Positions 16,942-24,682 of a DNA stretch of 38,308 nucleotides are shown piece after piece. Position 1 is the stretch's first letter; the number at the start of each line of letters is the position of its first letter. Source of the stretch: Lewinellaceae bacterium (GTDB lineage Bacteria > Bacteroidota > Bacteroidia > Chitinophagales > Saprospiraceae); NCBI GenBank assembly GCA_947459655.1, contig CANHEE010000014.1, forward strand, positions 1 to 38,308, given 5' to 3'. A program made the position numbers and the translations under genes. Under the pieces are notes generated by a model. It was not told the DNA's origin. It saw only the letters and a list, made by a program, of their open reading frames with translations, and ran no database searches.

Positions 16942-17342
16942 AAATAGGATTTCATTTTTTGCTGAAAAGCTCTAAACAGATCCAAATAGATGGAAATTAT
17001 CTTTGAAAATTCCATCTCAAGAATGTCTGTATTATAGGTGTGTACAGTATCGTTTCTACTGTCAATCATATTCATCCATTCCTGTCCATTTGTAATTAGA
17101 TTTTTGTTAAAAGCTTCTCTGGTGGCACCCCTGGATGCTACAATTCCAGTGACCCCTTCGTATTCCAAAAAATCTTTCATTACTTTCCACGCCAATTCAT
17201 GTGTAAATTCAAATCGTTGTATGATTCCTTCTTTTACAATGTTTATCGGATTAGTTTTGTAATAGCTAATACCCTCTTCTAAATGAGACAGTGCGCTTTC
17301 AAAATTCTGAAACCGCTGTTTCCATCTTATATCTTGCTCCAT
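16938..17342 (-). CDS. HI0074-family HEPN-like protein (nucleotidyltransferase substrate-binding / HEPN toxin)
   Basis: 134 residues, all helical. The family signature QRFEFTHELAWKVMKDFLE is present, and SRNDTVHTYN holds the HEPN R-x4-H pair (R96, H101) and Y103. In HEPN/MNT toxin-antitoxin modules the RX4-6H motif is the RNase active site, and the neighbouring MNT protein modifies the Tyr of the HxY motif. In the older description the pair is a two-part nucleotidyltransferase of unknown substrate. The 4-base ATGA overlap with the MNT gene is the normal arrangement for this module. Base composition is unlike that of neighbouring genes. A leftward TACCTTTG at 17472-17479 may be its -7 element, but it lacks a -33 TTG and would give a leader of about 125 nt. 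Confidence 0.86.
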   Translation of the reverse strand: MEQDIRWKQRFQNFESALSHLEEGISYYKTNPINIVKEGIIQRFEFTHELAWKVMKDFLEYEGVTGIVASRGATREAFNKNLITNGQEWMNMIDSRNDTVHTYNTDILEMEFSKIISIYLDLFRAFQQKMKSYL

Positions 17343-17527
17343 TCCAATTATTTTTTTGTTTTGATTAAATCTACTGTAAGTTTCTGTTAATTTGCTGAAA
17401 CTGTAGAAACTATACCTTTCAGTGATAAAATTTTAACTGAAAACAGCCGTTGCCGTCCAAACGCAACCACTCAAAGGTAAGTTTAATTGCAATAATAATT
17501 TTTACCTTTACGCGCCATTTTCAGTCT

Positions 17528-18433
17528 ATGCAAACTTTTTTTTCCAAACTGCTGCTCTTTGGTGAGCACACCATCAACCTCGGTTCTCCGGCGTTGGCGA
17601 TGCCGCTTGAGCTGTATTCAGGGCACTGGGTGGAAAAAAATGGTGCAGCAAAACAGCAGGACCTTCCCGCTTTTGCAGCATATCTGCAAAAACTTGAGCG
17701 TGAGGGCAAAAATGTGCTCAGCATCAATACCGCAAAAATGCTGGATGACCTAGCGACGGGAGCATACTTTGAATCTTCAGCACCTGCAGGCTATGGCGTT
17801 GGCAGTTCGGGCATTCTGACCGCCGCAGTTTACGAGCGGTATGGAAGAGAAAAGCCCGAATTGAACTACCGCAATTTTGTACTGCTGAAAAGCGGTTTTG
17901 CACAAATGGAGGCTTTCTTTCACGGTACCAGCTCGGGAATTGATCCGCTCATTTCTTACCTGAACGAACCGCTTCTGATTACCGAACACGGTGTCACGAC
18001 CGTCAGTCTGCCGGGATACCTCCATCCTGGAAATGCCATCTTCCTGATCGATACGGGTATCCGAAGAAAGGCGGAGCCACTGATTCAATGGTTTTTAAAA
18101 AAAGTTGAAGTTCCGGAAGAACGAAAAAAACTGATCGGAGAGCTTGTTTCACACAACAAATCTGCCATCATTGCTTTTCTGGAAGGCCACTGGCCGAATT
18201 TAATGGAGAGTTGCCATCAAATCAGCTCCTTCCAGCTGAAAGAATTATCGCCGTTGATTCCGGACAAATTCAGGGAAATATGGAAAGAAGGTCTGGCAGG
18301 CAGTACTTACAAACTGAAAATCTGCGGAGCCGGAGGTGGAGGTTTTATCATGGGTGTGACAGCAGATATAGATAAAACCAAAACACTTCTGCAACAATAC
18401 ATTGTCACAGAAGTGTTTCCAAAATCAGGTTAA
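17528..18433 (+). CDS. GHMP kinase, mevalonate-kinase-like
   Basis: 301 residues from the ATG at 17528. The ORF continues upstream to 17450, but the family starts at FSKLLLFGEHTI. The opening LLLFGEH and the ATP loop PAGYGVGSSGILTAAVYE (from residue 86) mark the GHMP superfamily. GTSSGIDPLISYLNEPLL is the second mevalonate-kinase-type motif, and KICGAGGGGFIMGV is the C-terminal glycine-rich motif. The closest fit is the Bacteroidota mevalonate kinase, which makes phosphomevalonate in isoprenoid synthesis. Other GHMP substrates cannot be excluded, and no other mevalonate-pathway gene is in the window. It is followed 13 bases after the stop by a hairpin that, read leftward, ends a candidate small RNA. 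Confidence 0.8.
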   Translation: MQTFFSKLLLFGEHTINLGSPALAMPLELYSGHWVEKNGAAKQQDLPAFAAYLQKLEREGKNVLSINTAKMLDDLATGAYFESSAPAGYGVGSSGILTAAVYERYGREKPELNYRNFVLLKSGFAQMEAFFHGTSSGIDPLISYLNEPLLITEHGVTTVSLPGYLHPGNAIFLIDTGIRRKAEPLIQWFLKKVEVPEERKKLIGELVSHNKSAIIAFLEGHWPNLMESCHQISSFQLKELSPLIPDKFREIWKEGLAGSTYKLKICGAGGGGFIMGVTADIDKTKTLLQQYIVTEVFPKSG

Positions 18434-18440
18434 CAAACTC

Positions 18441-18656
18441 TAAAAAGGGTTAGCGGGTCAGCCTTTACCCCCCAGTAAACTGACCCAACCCTCTACCTAA
18501 GGCCTGTTAGACCAGAAAGTATCTTTCACCAGGCGTGAATGCCTGTTTATGAGTTCACTATCAAGTATTGAGATACTCCAACAACCGTGCCAAAGAGACA
18601 CTTTTCCGCTATGCAGCCTAGGGCGTTTTCATGGTCCTAACGATGCCCTTTGGCAC
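18441..18656 (-). ncRNA. Candidate small RNA, leftward, strongly structured
   Basis: No convincing protein is encoded here. Read leftward, a -7-like TATTTTTG (18657-18664) precedes a region with four inverted repeats: GTGCCAAAG/CTTTGGCAC (9 bp, 18587-18595 with 18648-18656), AGTAT/ATACT around TGAG (18564-18577), CAGGC/GCCTG (18530-18545), and a long hairpin (GGGTCAG/CTGACCC plus AGGGTT/AACCCT and an inner TTTA/TAAA) at 18446-18492 followed by five T (18441-18445). Promoter-like box, folded body and hairpin-T end together suggest an RNA of about 200-215 nt. The box lacks a -33 TTG, and the exact 5' end is uncertain. I do not recognise 6S RNA, tmRNA, SRP RNA or RNase P RNA in it. Confidence 0.45.
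18446..18492 (-). terminator. Hairpin terminator of the candidate small RNA (also after the GHMP kinase)
   Basis: Stem AGGGTT/AACCCT and GGGTCAG/CTGACCC (13 bp with a 3-base bulge AGC at 18452-18454), topped by TTTA/TAAA with a C-rich loop. Read leftward it is followed by TTTTT (18441-18445). In the rightward direction it lies 13 bases after the GHMP kinase stop but has no T-run, so it is a true intrinsic terminator only leftward. Confidence 0.6.
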
Positions 18657-18664
18657 CAAAAATA

Positions 18665-18930
18665 CGAGCCCTTCCATGCATCACGGGTAATAATATTGAT
18701 CCTGAATTGGATTATTTTTGTGTTGAAAAACCAGCAAACAGGAAAGAAATGTTACAGTGGAGCTCCTAAGTCCAATCGGTCATTTTTTCGCGTATTTGTG
18801 ACCAGAATTACCCCAGATTGCAGCCATATTTGCCAGATTTCGGGGCTTATCTTGACATTTTGGCAGAAATTTTCAAGTGGCATATCATTTGACCGCCTTC
18901 TCATTATTTAAACACTAAAACTCTGTTGTG
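18665..18930 (+). other. Long AT-rich leader / promoter region upstream of htpG
   Basis: No gene is visible here. A rightward -7-like TATTTTTG lies at 18713-18720, but without a -33 TTG and 210 bp from htpG. TTGACA at 18852-18857 is part of an imperfect inverted repeat CTTGA-N17-TCAAG (18851-18877) about 55 bp before the start codon. Either could drive htpG. The repeat could be a heat-shock control site. None of this is established. Confidence 0.35.
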
Positions 18931-20793
18931 ATGACCAAAGGAAATATCTCAGTGCAGACGGAAAACATTTTTCCGATTATCAAACAGTTCCTCTACTCCG
19001 ACCAGGAGATCTTCCTCCGCGAATTGATCTCTAACGCTGTCGATGCAACCACCAAACTCAGTACCATGGCCTCAAAAGGTGAGTACAAAGGTGAGGTTGG
19101 TGATACCACCATAGAAATCCTTCTGGATAAAGATGCAAAAACCCTCACCATCAGGGACAAGGGTATCGGTATGGATTGGGATGAAGCCATGAAATACCTC
19201 AACCAGGTAGCTTTCTCCAGTGCCCAGGAATTTCTGGACAAATATAAAGGCGAATCCAATATCATCGGACATTTCGGACTTGGCTTCTACTCTGCTTTTA
19301 TGGTTTCTGAAAAAGTGGAAGTCGTGACCAGAAGTTGGAAAGAAAATGCCGATGCCGTGCGCTGGACCTGCGATGGCAATCCGGAATACACGCTGGAACC
19401 CGTTGAAAAAGCGGATAGAGGTACGGATGTCATTCTGCACATCAACGAAGAATCCATCGAATACCTCGAAAAGGACAAAATACAGGGCCTTCTGGACAAG
19501 TACTGCAAATTCCTTCCGGTACTGATAAAGTTCGGTACAAAAACCAAAACCGAATATGTCGGTGAGGGCGAGGACATGAAAACGGAAGAAACGGAAGTTG
19601 ACAATATTATCAATAATCCGAAGCCACTTTGGAAAAAATCACCATCGGAAATGACCGATGAAGATTACAAGGCCTTCTACCAGGAATTGTATCCATACAG
19701 CCCTGCGCCACTTTTCTGGATCCACCTCAACATCGACTATCCGTTCAACCTCACGGGAATACTCTACTTCCCGCACATGAACAATTCTATGGAGGTGCAG
19801 AAAAACAAAATCCAGCTGTATTCCAATCAGGTGTATGTTACCGACGATGTCAAGGAAATCGTACCTGAATTCCTGACCCTGCTGCATGGTGTTATCGACT
19901 CTCCCGACATTCCGCTGAATGTCTCCCGCAGTTACCTACAGAGCGATAAGGAAGTGAAGAAAATCACCGGATACATCACCAAAAAAGTGGCAGACAAGCT
20001 CAACGAACTGTTCAAAAACAAGAGAGAAGAATACGAGTCAAAATGGAATGACATTGGAATATTTGTCAAATACGGTATGCTCACCGATGATGCCTTCTAC
20101 GACAAGGCCATCCAGTTTGCGTTGATGCACAATACGGAAAAGCAGTTTTTCACCATTGATGAATACAAGGAAAAAATCAAGGACAACCAGACCGATAAAA
20201 ACGGAAAGGTGGTGCATATCTATACGAACAACGTCAACGCACACGATATTTTCATCCAGTCTGCAAAAAACAAGGGATATGATGTCCTGTTGTTTGATCA
20301 GGTTATCGACAACCACTTCATACAGAAGCTGGAGTACAAACTTGAAAATGTCAGCTTCGTACGCGTCGATGCAGATACCATCAACAACCTGATTAAAAAA
20401 GATGAAACCATTGAATCTGTCCTCAGTGAAGACGAACAGAATACCATCAAGGAAATATTCACCAAAGCACTGGACGACCAGAAAGGCAACATTATGCTAT
20501 CGCCACTGGCACCTGACGACCAGCCTGTCACAGTGGTTCGTCCCGAATTCATGCGCAGAATGAAAGATATGCAGCAGCTTCAAGGCATGCAATTTGGTGA
20601 TTTCGGCGATTTTTACAACGTGGTCATCAATACCAATCATGAGCTAATCTGCTCCAAACTGCTAAAGGCAGAGGAGGCAGACCGCGAAAACATGGCCAAA
20701 TACCTCTGTGATCTTGCCCTGCTCAATCAGGGAATGCTTCAGGGCCCTGCTCTGACGGCATTCGTCCAAAAGAGCATCTCAATGATGAATTAG
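18931..20793 (+). CDS. htpG: Molecular chaperone HtpG (Hsp90)
   Basis: 620 residues from the ATG at 18931. A GTG directly before it (18928) gives a longer ORF, but MTKGNISVQTENIFP is the family beginning. The N-terminal GHKL ATPase domain shows SDQEIFLRELISNAVDA with the ATP-site Asn, IRDKGIGMDWDEA and GHFGLGFYSAFMV. The middle domain contains LNVSRSYLQ and the C-terminal dimerisation domain ends the protein. It is a cytoplasmic ATP-dependent chaperone for stressed proteins. Length is near the usual 620-630. It stands alone between a long structured intergenic region and its own intrinsic terminator, as expected for a separately controlled stress gene. Confidence 0.97.
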   Translation: MTKGNISVQTENIFPIIKQFLYSDQEIFLRELISNAVDATTKLSTMASKGEYKGEVGDTTIEILLDKDAKTLTIRDKGIGMDWDEAMKYLNQVAFSSAQEFLDKYKGESNIIGHFGLGFYSAFMVSEKVEVVTRSWKENADAVRWTCDGNPEYTLEPVEKADRGTDVILHINEESIEYLEKDKIQGLLDKYCKFLPVLIKFGTKTKTEYVGEGEDMKTEETEVDNIINNPKPLWKKSPSEMTDEDYKAFYQELYPYSPAPLFWIHLNIDYPFNLTGILYFPHMNNSMEVQKNKIQLYSNQVYVTDDVKEIVPEFLTLLHGVIDSPDIPLNVSRSYLQSDKEVKKITGYITKKVADKLNELFKNKREEYESKWNDIGIFVKYGMLTDDAFYDKAIQFALMHNTEKQFFTIDEYKEKIKDNQTDKNGKVVHIYTNNVNAHDIFIQSAKNKGYDVLLFDQVIDNHFIQKLEYKLENVSFVRVDADTINNLIKKDETIESVLSEDEQNTIKEIFTKALDDQKGNIMLSPLAPDDQPVTVVRPEFMRRMKDMQQLQGMQFGDFGDFYNVVINTNHELICSKLLKAEEADRENMAKYLCDLALLNQGMLQGPALTAFVQKSISMMN

Positions 20794-20822
20794 TCTGCAC
20801 AACAGCCACATTAGACGAAAGA

Positions 20823-20873
20823 AAAAGTAAGTAAAATGATCCTTCGGGACTTTTGCTTACTTTTGTTTTTTTT
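20823..20873 (+). terminator. Intrinsic terminator of htpG
   Basis: AAAAGTAAGTAAAA (20823-20836) pairs with TTTTGCTTACTTTT (20851-20864), 14 bp with one G-T wobble. An inner TCC-TTCG-GGA stem with a stable tetraloop and a T-run at 20866-20873 complete it. Confidence 0.88.
20858..20865 (+). promoter_or_regulatory. -7 box (TACTTTTG) for the TraB/GumN gene, inside the htpG terminator
   Basis: TACTTTTG fits TAnnTTTG and overlaps the right arm of the htpG terminator. No TTG is at -33 spacing. A start near 20872 would give a leader of about 28 nt to the ATG at 20900. Confidence 0.35.
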
Positions 20874-20899
20874 ACAGGTTGCCATCCATCACTTTTTTT

Positions 20900-21781
20900 A
20901 TGAAAAAATGCAGCTTTACTGCTCTGCTCCTCCTGACCTGGTTAGGCACTTTACTCGCACAGGGACCGGGACCCGGAGAGAATTCCCTTCTGTGGAAGAT
21001 TTCCGGTAAGGGTCTTGCCCATCCGGCATACCTGTACGGCACGATTCACATTATTCCGGCAAAAGACTTTTTCCTGACCGATAGTACACTGCGGGCATTT
21101 AACAATGCTGAATCTGTAGCATTTGAATTCAACCTCAAAAAAGAGATGCGGATAATTCCCCAACTAAGGCTGATGCTCAAAACGAGGATGCGAGGCGACA
21201 CCACACTGGGAATGCTGCTCAATACCGAAGACTACCTTTTCGTGAGGGACAAATTCCAAAAAAAGCGCATACCCATGAAAATAGTTGAGCGGTTGAAACC
21301 GATGTTTATCGCAGACCTCGCCAATCAGGATTTCAGCGGAGCCTCCGGTGAGGCCATGACATCGTATGAAATGGAATTTCTGAACAGGGCAAAAATTCAA
21401 AAAAAGAAAATCAGAGGGTTGGAAACTGCCCGTTACCAGATTAGCGTGCTCGATAGTATTCCCTACAGTCTTCAGGCTCAGATGCTGGTAGAAGAAATGC
21501 GCAAAGGATCCCAAAACAATCGCGAATACAAGCGGCTCGTAAAAATTTACAGGCGCCAGGATCTGGAAATGCTGGGCAAAATGACCCTTGGCAAAGACGA
21601 TTTCAGTGGATACAACGACATTCTGCTCTACAACCGCAACCGCAACTGGATTCCGGTGATGGAAAAATTCATGCAAAAAAACAGCATGTTTTTTGCCGTA
21701 GGCGCAGCACACCTTCTCGGTGATTATGGTGTGATTGCATTGCTGCGAAAACGCGGTTATGTGCTTACACCGGTGAAATGA
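20900..21781 (+). CDS. TraB/GumN-family protein (exported)
   Basis: 293 residues from the ATG at 20900, which opens a signal peptide (KKCSFTALLLLTWLGTLLAQ). The longer ORF start at 20879 is unlikely. Family marks are LLWKISGKGLAHPAYLYGTI near the mature N-terminus with GTIHIIP (the first conserved His motif), a helical middle (SYEMEFLNRAKIQKKKIRGLE), and the C-terminal GAAHLLGDYGVIALLRKRGY. The two motifs, each with a conserved His, suggest a metal-binding hydrolase; TraB/Tiki relatives are metalloproteases. No substrate is known for the bacterial forms. Export points to the periplasm or outer membrane. It follows htpG, but a strong terminator separates them. Confidence 0.9.
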   Translation: MKKCSFTALLLLTWLGTLLAQGPGPGENSLLWKISGKGLAHPAYLYGTIHIIPAKDFFLTDSTLRAFNNAESVAFEFNLKKEMRIIPQLRLMLKTRMRGDTTLGMLLNTEDYLFVRDKFQKKRIPMKIVERLKPMFIADLANQDFSGASGEAMTSYEMEFLNRAKIQKKKIRGLETARYQISVLDSIPYSLQAQMLVEEMRKGSQNNREYKRLVKIYRRQDLEMLGKMTLGKDDFSGYNDILLYNRNRNWIPVMEKFMQKNSMFFAVGAAHLLGDYGVIALLRKRGYVLTPVK

Positions 21782-21783
21782 TG

Positions 21784-21911
21784 TTTCAGTCTATCCGCTG
21801 CAACTTATTTCTTACAACTTACGTTTAAGTTAGTGCTGACTGAAAAAAGCAGCCACGGCATTCCTTTTCATTGACCGGTGATTAAGAAACCTCATCATTG
21901 ACCCGGTCAAT
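21784..21911 (+). promoter_or_regulatory. Structured leader region before the DEAD-box helicase
   Basis: Three inverted repeats fall in the 145-bp gap: TTTCAGTC/GACTGAAA (21784-21791 with 21838-21845), enclosing AACTTA/TAAGTT around CGTT (21816-21831), then ATTGACCGG/CCGGTCAAT (21870-21878 with 21903-21911) ending 15 bases before the helicase ATG. The first pair could close the TraB/GumN transcript. The last is placed to affect helicase translation, as in cold-inducible helicase genes. Neither use is shown. Confidence 0.4.
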
Positions 21912-21926
21912 CAATAAAAACTTTAA

Positions 21927-23297
21927 ATGACTTTTGAACAATTGAATTTAATCGCTCCGATTCTGAGCGCATTAAAGACGGAGGGTTATACCACCCCCAC
22001 ACCAATCCAGGCACAAACCATTCCCCTAGCCCTCGAAAGAAAAGACATCCTAGGATGCGCGCAGACAGGTACCGGAAAAACAGCGGCATTCGCTATTCCC
22101 ATCATACAGCTGCTGTCACAGGATAAAGACCTTTCACAGGGCAGGCGAAGCATCAGGAGCCTCATCCTGACCCCCACAAGAGAACTGGCGATACAAATTT
22201 GTGAGAGTTTTTCATGCTACGGAAAACAAACACCTCTCAGATACACGGTAATTTTCGGCGGCGTTAGCCAGCACGCACAGGTCGATGCCATCCGAAATGG
22301 TACAGATGTACTGATCGCTACTCCGGGCAGGTTGCTCGACCTCATCGGTCAGGGTATCATTAACCTGGATTACATTAAATTTTTTGTTTTGGATGAAGCA
22401 GACCGCATGCTGGACATGGGTTTTGTACACGATGTGAAAAAAATCATCGCAAGATTACCGCATAAACGCCAGTCTCTGTTTTTTTCCGCTACAATGCCCG
22501 GCGAGATAGTGGCGCTTGCAGATGCGATTCTCGTGAATCCCGCAAAAGTAGAGGTAACACCGGTATCGAGTACTGCCGAAACCATCAATCAGGTGGTGTA
22601 TTTCGTTGACAGGGAGAACAAACGCTACCTGCTTACCCATGTATTACAGGACAAAAATATTGAGAGGGTGCTGGTTTTTACCCGTACCAAACACGGCGCA
22701 GATAAGGTCGCAAAAGACCTCGTAAAATCAGGTATTTCTGCACAGGCCATTCACGGAAACAAATCTCAGAACGCCCGCCAGAACGCCCTGAACAACTTCA
22801 AATCGGGCAATACCCGCGTGCTGGTGGCGACTGATATCGCCGCACGAGGAATTGATATAGATAACCTGACGCACGTCATCAACTATGAGCTACCCAATAT
22901 TCCCGAATCATATGTCCACCGTATCGGACGGACAGGAAGGGCTGGTGCTGCCGGTGTGGCAATAGCTTTCTGTGACGCTGAGGAAAAGGCATACCTTAAA
23001 GACATCCAGAAACTCATCAACATGGAGATTCCGGTAAACGACAACCACGATTTTCCGCTTTTGAACCATACGGTTGTTAAAGCACCCAAGCCACAGAGAC
23101 CTCCGCGAAACAAAGAACCAAATATGGAAAAGCCTAAATTTGATTTTGCGGAAAGAATGTCTGCAAATAAAAATCGGGCGAACAAACAAACAGCGAGGGA
23201 AAACAACGGAAGTACCGAAACCAGAACTGCACCTTCAGGAAATGTGCCAAAAAGCGGCAAAAAACCGTGGTTTCATTCCAAAAAATCTTCCAGGTAG
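21927..23297 (+). CDS. DEAD-box ATP-dependent RNA helicase (RhlE-like)
   Basis: 456 residues. All core motifs are visible in order: the Q motif ([17 protein letters not shown]), motif I AQTGTGKT (45-52), PTRELA, motif II DEAD in [13 protein letters not shown], motif III SAT (FFSATMP), [11 protein letters not shown], and motif [10 protein letters not shown]. After about residue 380 there is a basic, disordered tail rich in Lys, Arg, Asn and Pro, typical of RhlE and presumed to bind RNA. Family members unwind RNA in ribosome assembly and mRNA turnover and are often induced by cold. The gene ends in a hairpin terminator shared with the convergent gene. Confidence 0.95.
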   Translation: MTFEQLNLIAPILSALKTEGYTTPTPIQAQTIPLALERKDILGCAQTGTGKTAAFAIPIIQLLSQDKDLSQGRRSIRSLILTPTRELAIQICESFSCYGKQTPLRYTVIFGGVSQHAQVDAIRNGTDVLIATPGRLLDLIGQGIINLDYIKFFVLDEADRMLDMGFVHDVKKIIARLPHKRQSLFFSATMPGEIVALADAILVNPAKVEVTPVSSTAETINQVVYFVDRENKRYLLTHVLQDKNIERVLVFTRTKHGADKVAKDLVKSGISAQAIHGNKSQNARQNALNNFKSGNTRVLVATDIAARGIDIDNLTHVINYELPNIPESYVHRIGRTGRAGAAGVAIAFCDAEEKAYLKDIQKLINMEIPVNDNHDFPLLNHTVVKAPKPQRPPRNKEPNMEKPKFDFAERMSANKNRANKQTARENNGSTETRTAPSGNVPKSGKKPWFHSKKSSR

Positions 23298-23333
23298 GTA
23301 GGACTGAATGCAGATAATCCATAGTCAAATAGA

Positions 23334-23375
23334 AAAAGGTACGACGATTTGCCATTGCAGAACGCCGTACCTTTT
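23334..23375. terminator. Intrinsic terminator between the helicase and the leftward 357-364-residue protein gene
   Basis: AAAAGGTACG (23334-23343) pairs with CGTACCTTTT (23366-23375) over 10 bp around a 22-base loop. The A-run on the left and T-run on the right allow use in either direction between the convergent genes (stops at 23297 and 23414). Confidence 0.7.
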
Positions 23376-23413
23376 AATTATAACTCCGCGATAATGAGTA
23401 TATTGAAAAACAA

Positions 23414-24508
23414 CTACCTGAGAATGTCCATCAGTTCTGTCAGCTGACCTGCTGACCAGGCGGTTGACATCGCCAGGTTGAATGGCAAAAAACAGACGGT
23501 TCTTTTCTCTTTCCTTAGCTTCTTGCCCAATACTTTCAAAGCATTTTTCAGTTCAGGCATCTGTATTTTATGAATGACCAGTAGATCGCCTTCTGCTATC
23601 GGGACATTATTAAGGAAACCATCCTCCAATACCCTGTATTCCGAGGTACTCAATTTTTCATAAACCAGCGTGTCAGATAATCTTTCCCTGTCAACCTCGG
23701 GTATGAAAGTGCTGCTTCCCGCAGAGCCTTTCAGCATCGCATTTGTTCCAATTGAAATGCCAATATCTGTGGGTAGCGGATAATCAGCAGTGCTGCTCAG
23801 GTAATCAGCAGCAGAATCTGCTTCGCCGAGCGGGTCAACGCAGGAATTTCCATCCTTTCCGCACAATTTGTCGAATAACAACATCACCCGCTTGACCGGC
23901 GGTACGCCCATTTGTTCTCGGTATTTCATTTGGTGCAGCTGCAGGGTTACCTCGACCGGACACTGAAAAGAACCCGTAAGTGCATCAACAAAAGCGAAAT
24001 AACTACCTTTGGAGGAGCTACTCCAGTCACAATCCAACAAAATCGACTTGAGAGGATTGCGTAGCCCCCTGTTTTCTGTGAACCTATCAATGATTCTATC
24101 CGCGATCATATCAGCCAGAACTCCGGCTTTTTCAGCATCCAGCTGCTCAAATACCTCGTTGTCAATTCCGATAACCGGAACAACAGAAAGGTCTTCCGGA
24201 AGCGGTTTTTCAATGGTCAGTTGCAAAGCGGGAAAGGCAAACTGCTTGTCGTCATCCCAAACGATGTCCATCAGGTGTAAATACAGTGCCCTCCCTCCAT
24301 TTGCAGCAAGTGCATTTTCCTCGGCAGTCCTGAGCTTGAGGTTATCCGATGTAACCCAAAAAGCCATTTCAGGCTTGGGGTGCATTTTGTCATAGAACCG
24401 CACACCTCCCCAGATCAGCAGAGAAACCAGCAGTACAAATCCGATTTGTTTTCTGTAGCGTTCAAAAAAAACATTAACATTCGCCATAGCCGCTATTCGC
24501 TTTATCAT
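23414..24508 (-). CDS. Membrane-anchored protein resembling DUF3142-type proteins, function unknown
   Basis: 364 residues (or 357 from a second ATG at 24487). A single N-terminal membrane helix (IGFVLLVSLLIWGGVRF) leaves the rest outside the cytoplasm. The central part recalls DUF3142-like putative glycoside-hydrolase-fold proteins: SILLDCDWSSSSKGSYF, then LQLHQMKYREQMGVPPV followed by KRVMLLFDKL, matching a DCDW...YF...LHQ..YR...GVPPV pattern that I recall from that family. Those proteins are thought to have a TIM-barrel fold, but no activity is known. The spacing looks compact, and the assignment rests on this motif string only. The gene converges with the helicase and is divergent from dnaB. 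Confidence 0.6.
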   Translation of the reverse strand: MIKRIAAMANVNVFFERYRKQIGFVLLVSLLIWGGVRFYDKMHPKPEMAFWVTSDNLKLRTAEENALAANGGRALYLHLMDIVWDDDKQFAFPALQLTIEKPLPEDLSVVPVIGIDNEVFEQLDAEKAGVLADMIADRIIDRFTENRGLRNPLKSILLDCDWSSSSKGSYFAFVDALTGSFQCPVEVTLQLHQMKYREQMGVPPVKRVMLLFDKLCGKDGNSCVDPLGEADSAADYLSSTADYPLPTDIGISIGTNAMLKGSAGSSTFIPEVDRERLSDTLVYEKLSTSEYRVLEDGFLNNVPIAEGDLLVIHKIQMPELKNALKVLGKKLRKEKRTVCFLPFNLAMSTAWSAGQLTELMDILR

Positions 24509-24613
24509 GCATCGGATTAGCCAATGCTTTCAGATGCAACAAAGTACCCCATTTCAACAGAGATTAACAAATTAATGTTGGTAAAAAAAAGACCGCGAAC
24601 AAAAAATTAGACT

Positions 24614-24621
24614 TAATTTTG
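24614..24621 (+). promoter_or_regulatory. -7 box (TAATTTTG) for dnaB
   Basis: TAATTTTG fits TAnnTTTG and lies 61 bases before the ATG at 24683. No TTG occurs at -33 spacing, so this is a partial match. Confidence 0.3.
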
Positions 24622-24682
24622 ATGTCATTTCTACTAAAGAAATCCCGGCACGCAGAGTGCGCAACATTTCCAGAACTTTTAA

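Noticed and set aside
18505-18520. GTTAGAC, which fits the GTTRRRY end of an integron attC site
   Set aside because: No matching RYYYAAC partner with attC-like spacing and no cassette genes or integrase are present. A seven-base degenerate match is expected by chance.
18441-18664. tmRNA, SRP RNA, RNase P RNA or classic 6S RNA at this place
   Set aside because: The core sequences that mark those RNAs were not found, and the 5' arm pairs with an internal segment, so the end-to-end closing stem of 6S RNA is not made. It was kept as a candidate of unknown type.
18549-18911. A 120-codon rightward open frame in the gap before htpG
   Set aside because: It overlaps the strongly structured region and has no recognisable domain. 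It begins inside the inverted repeats, and the translated text is rich in runs of unusual residues (HQKYEPFH, KKCYSGAPK). The structured RNA explanation fits better.
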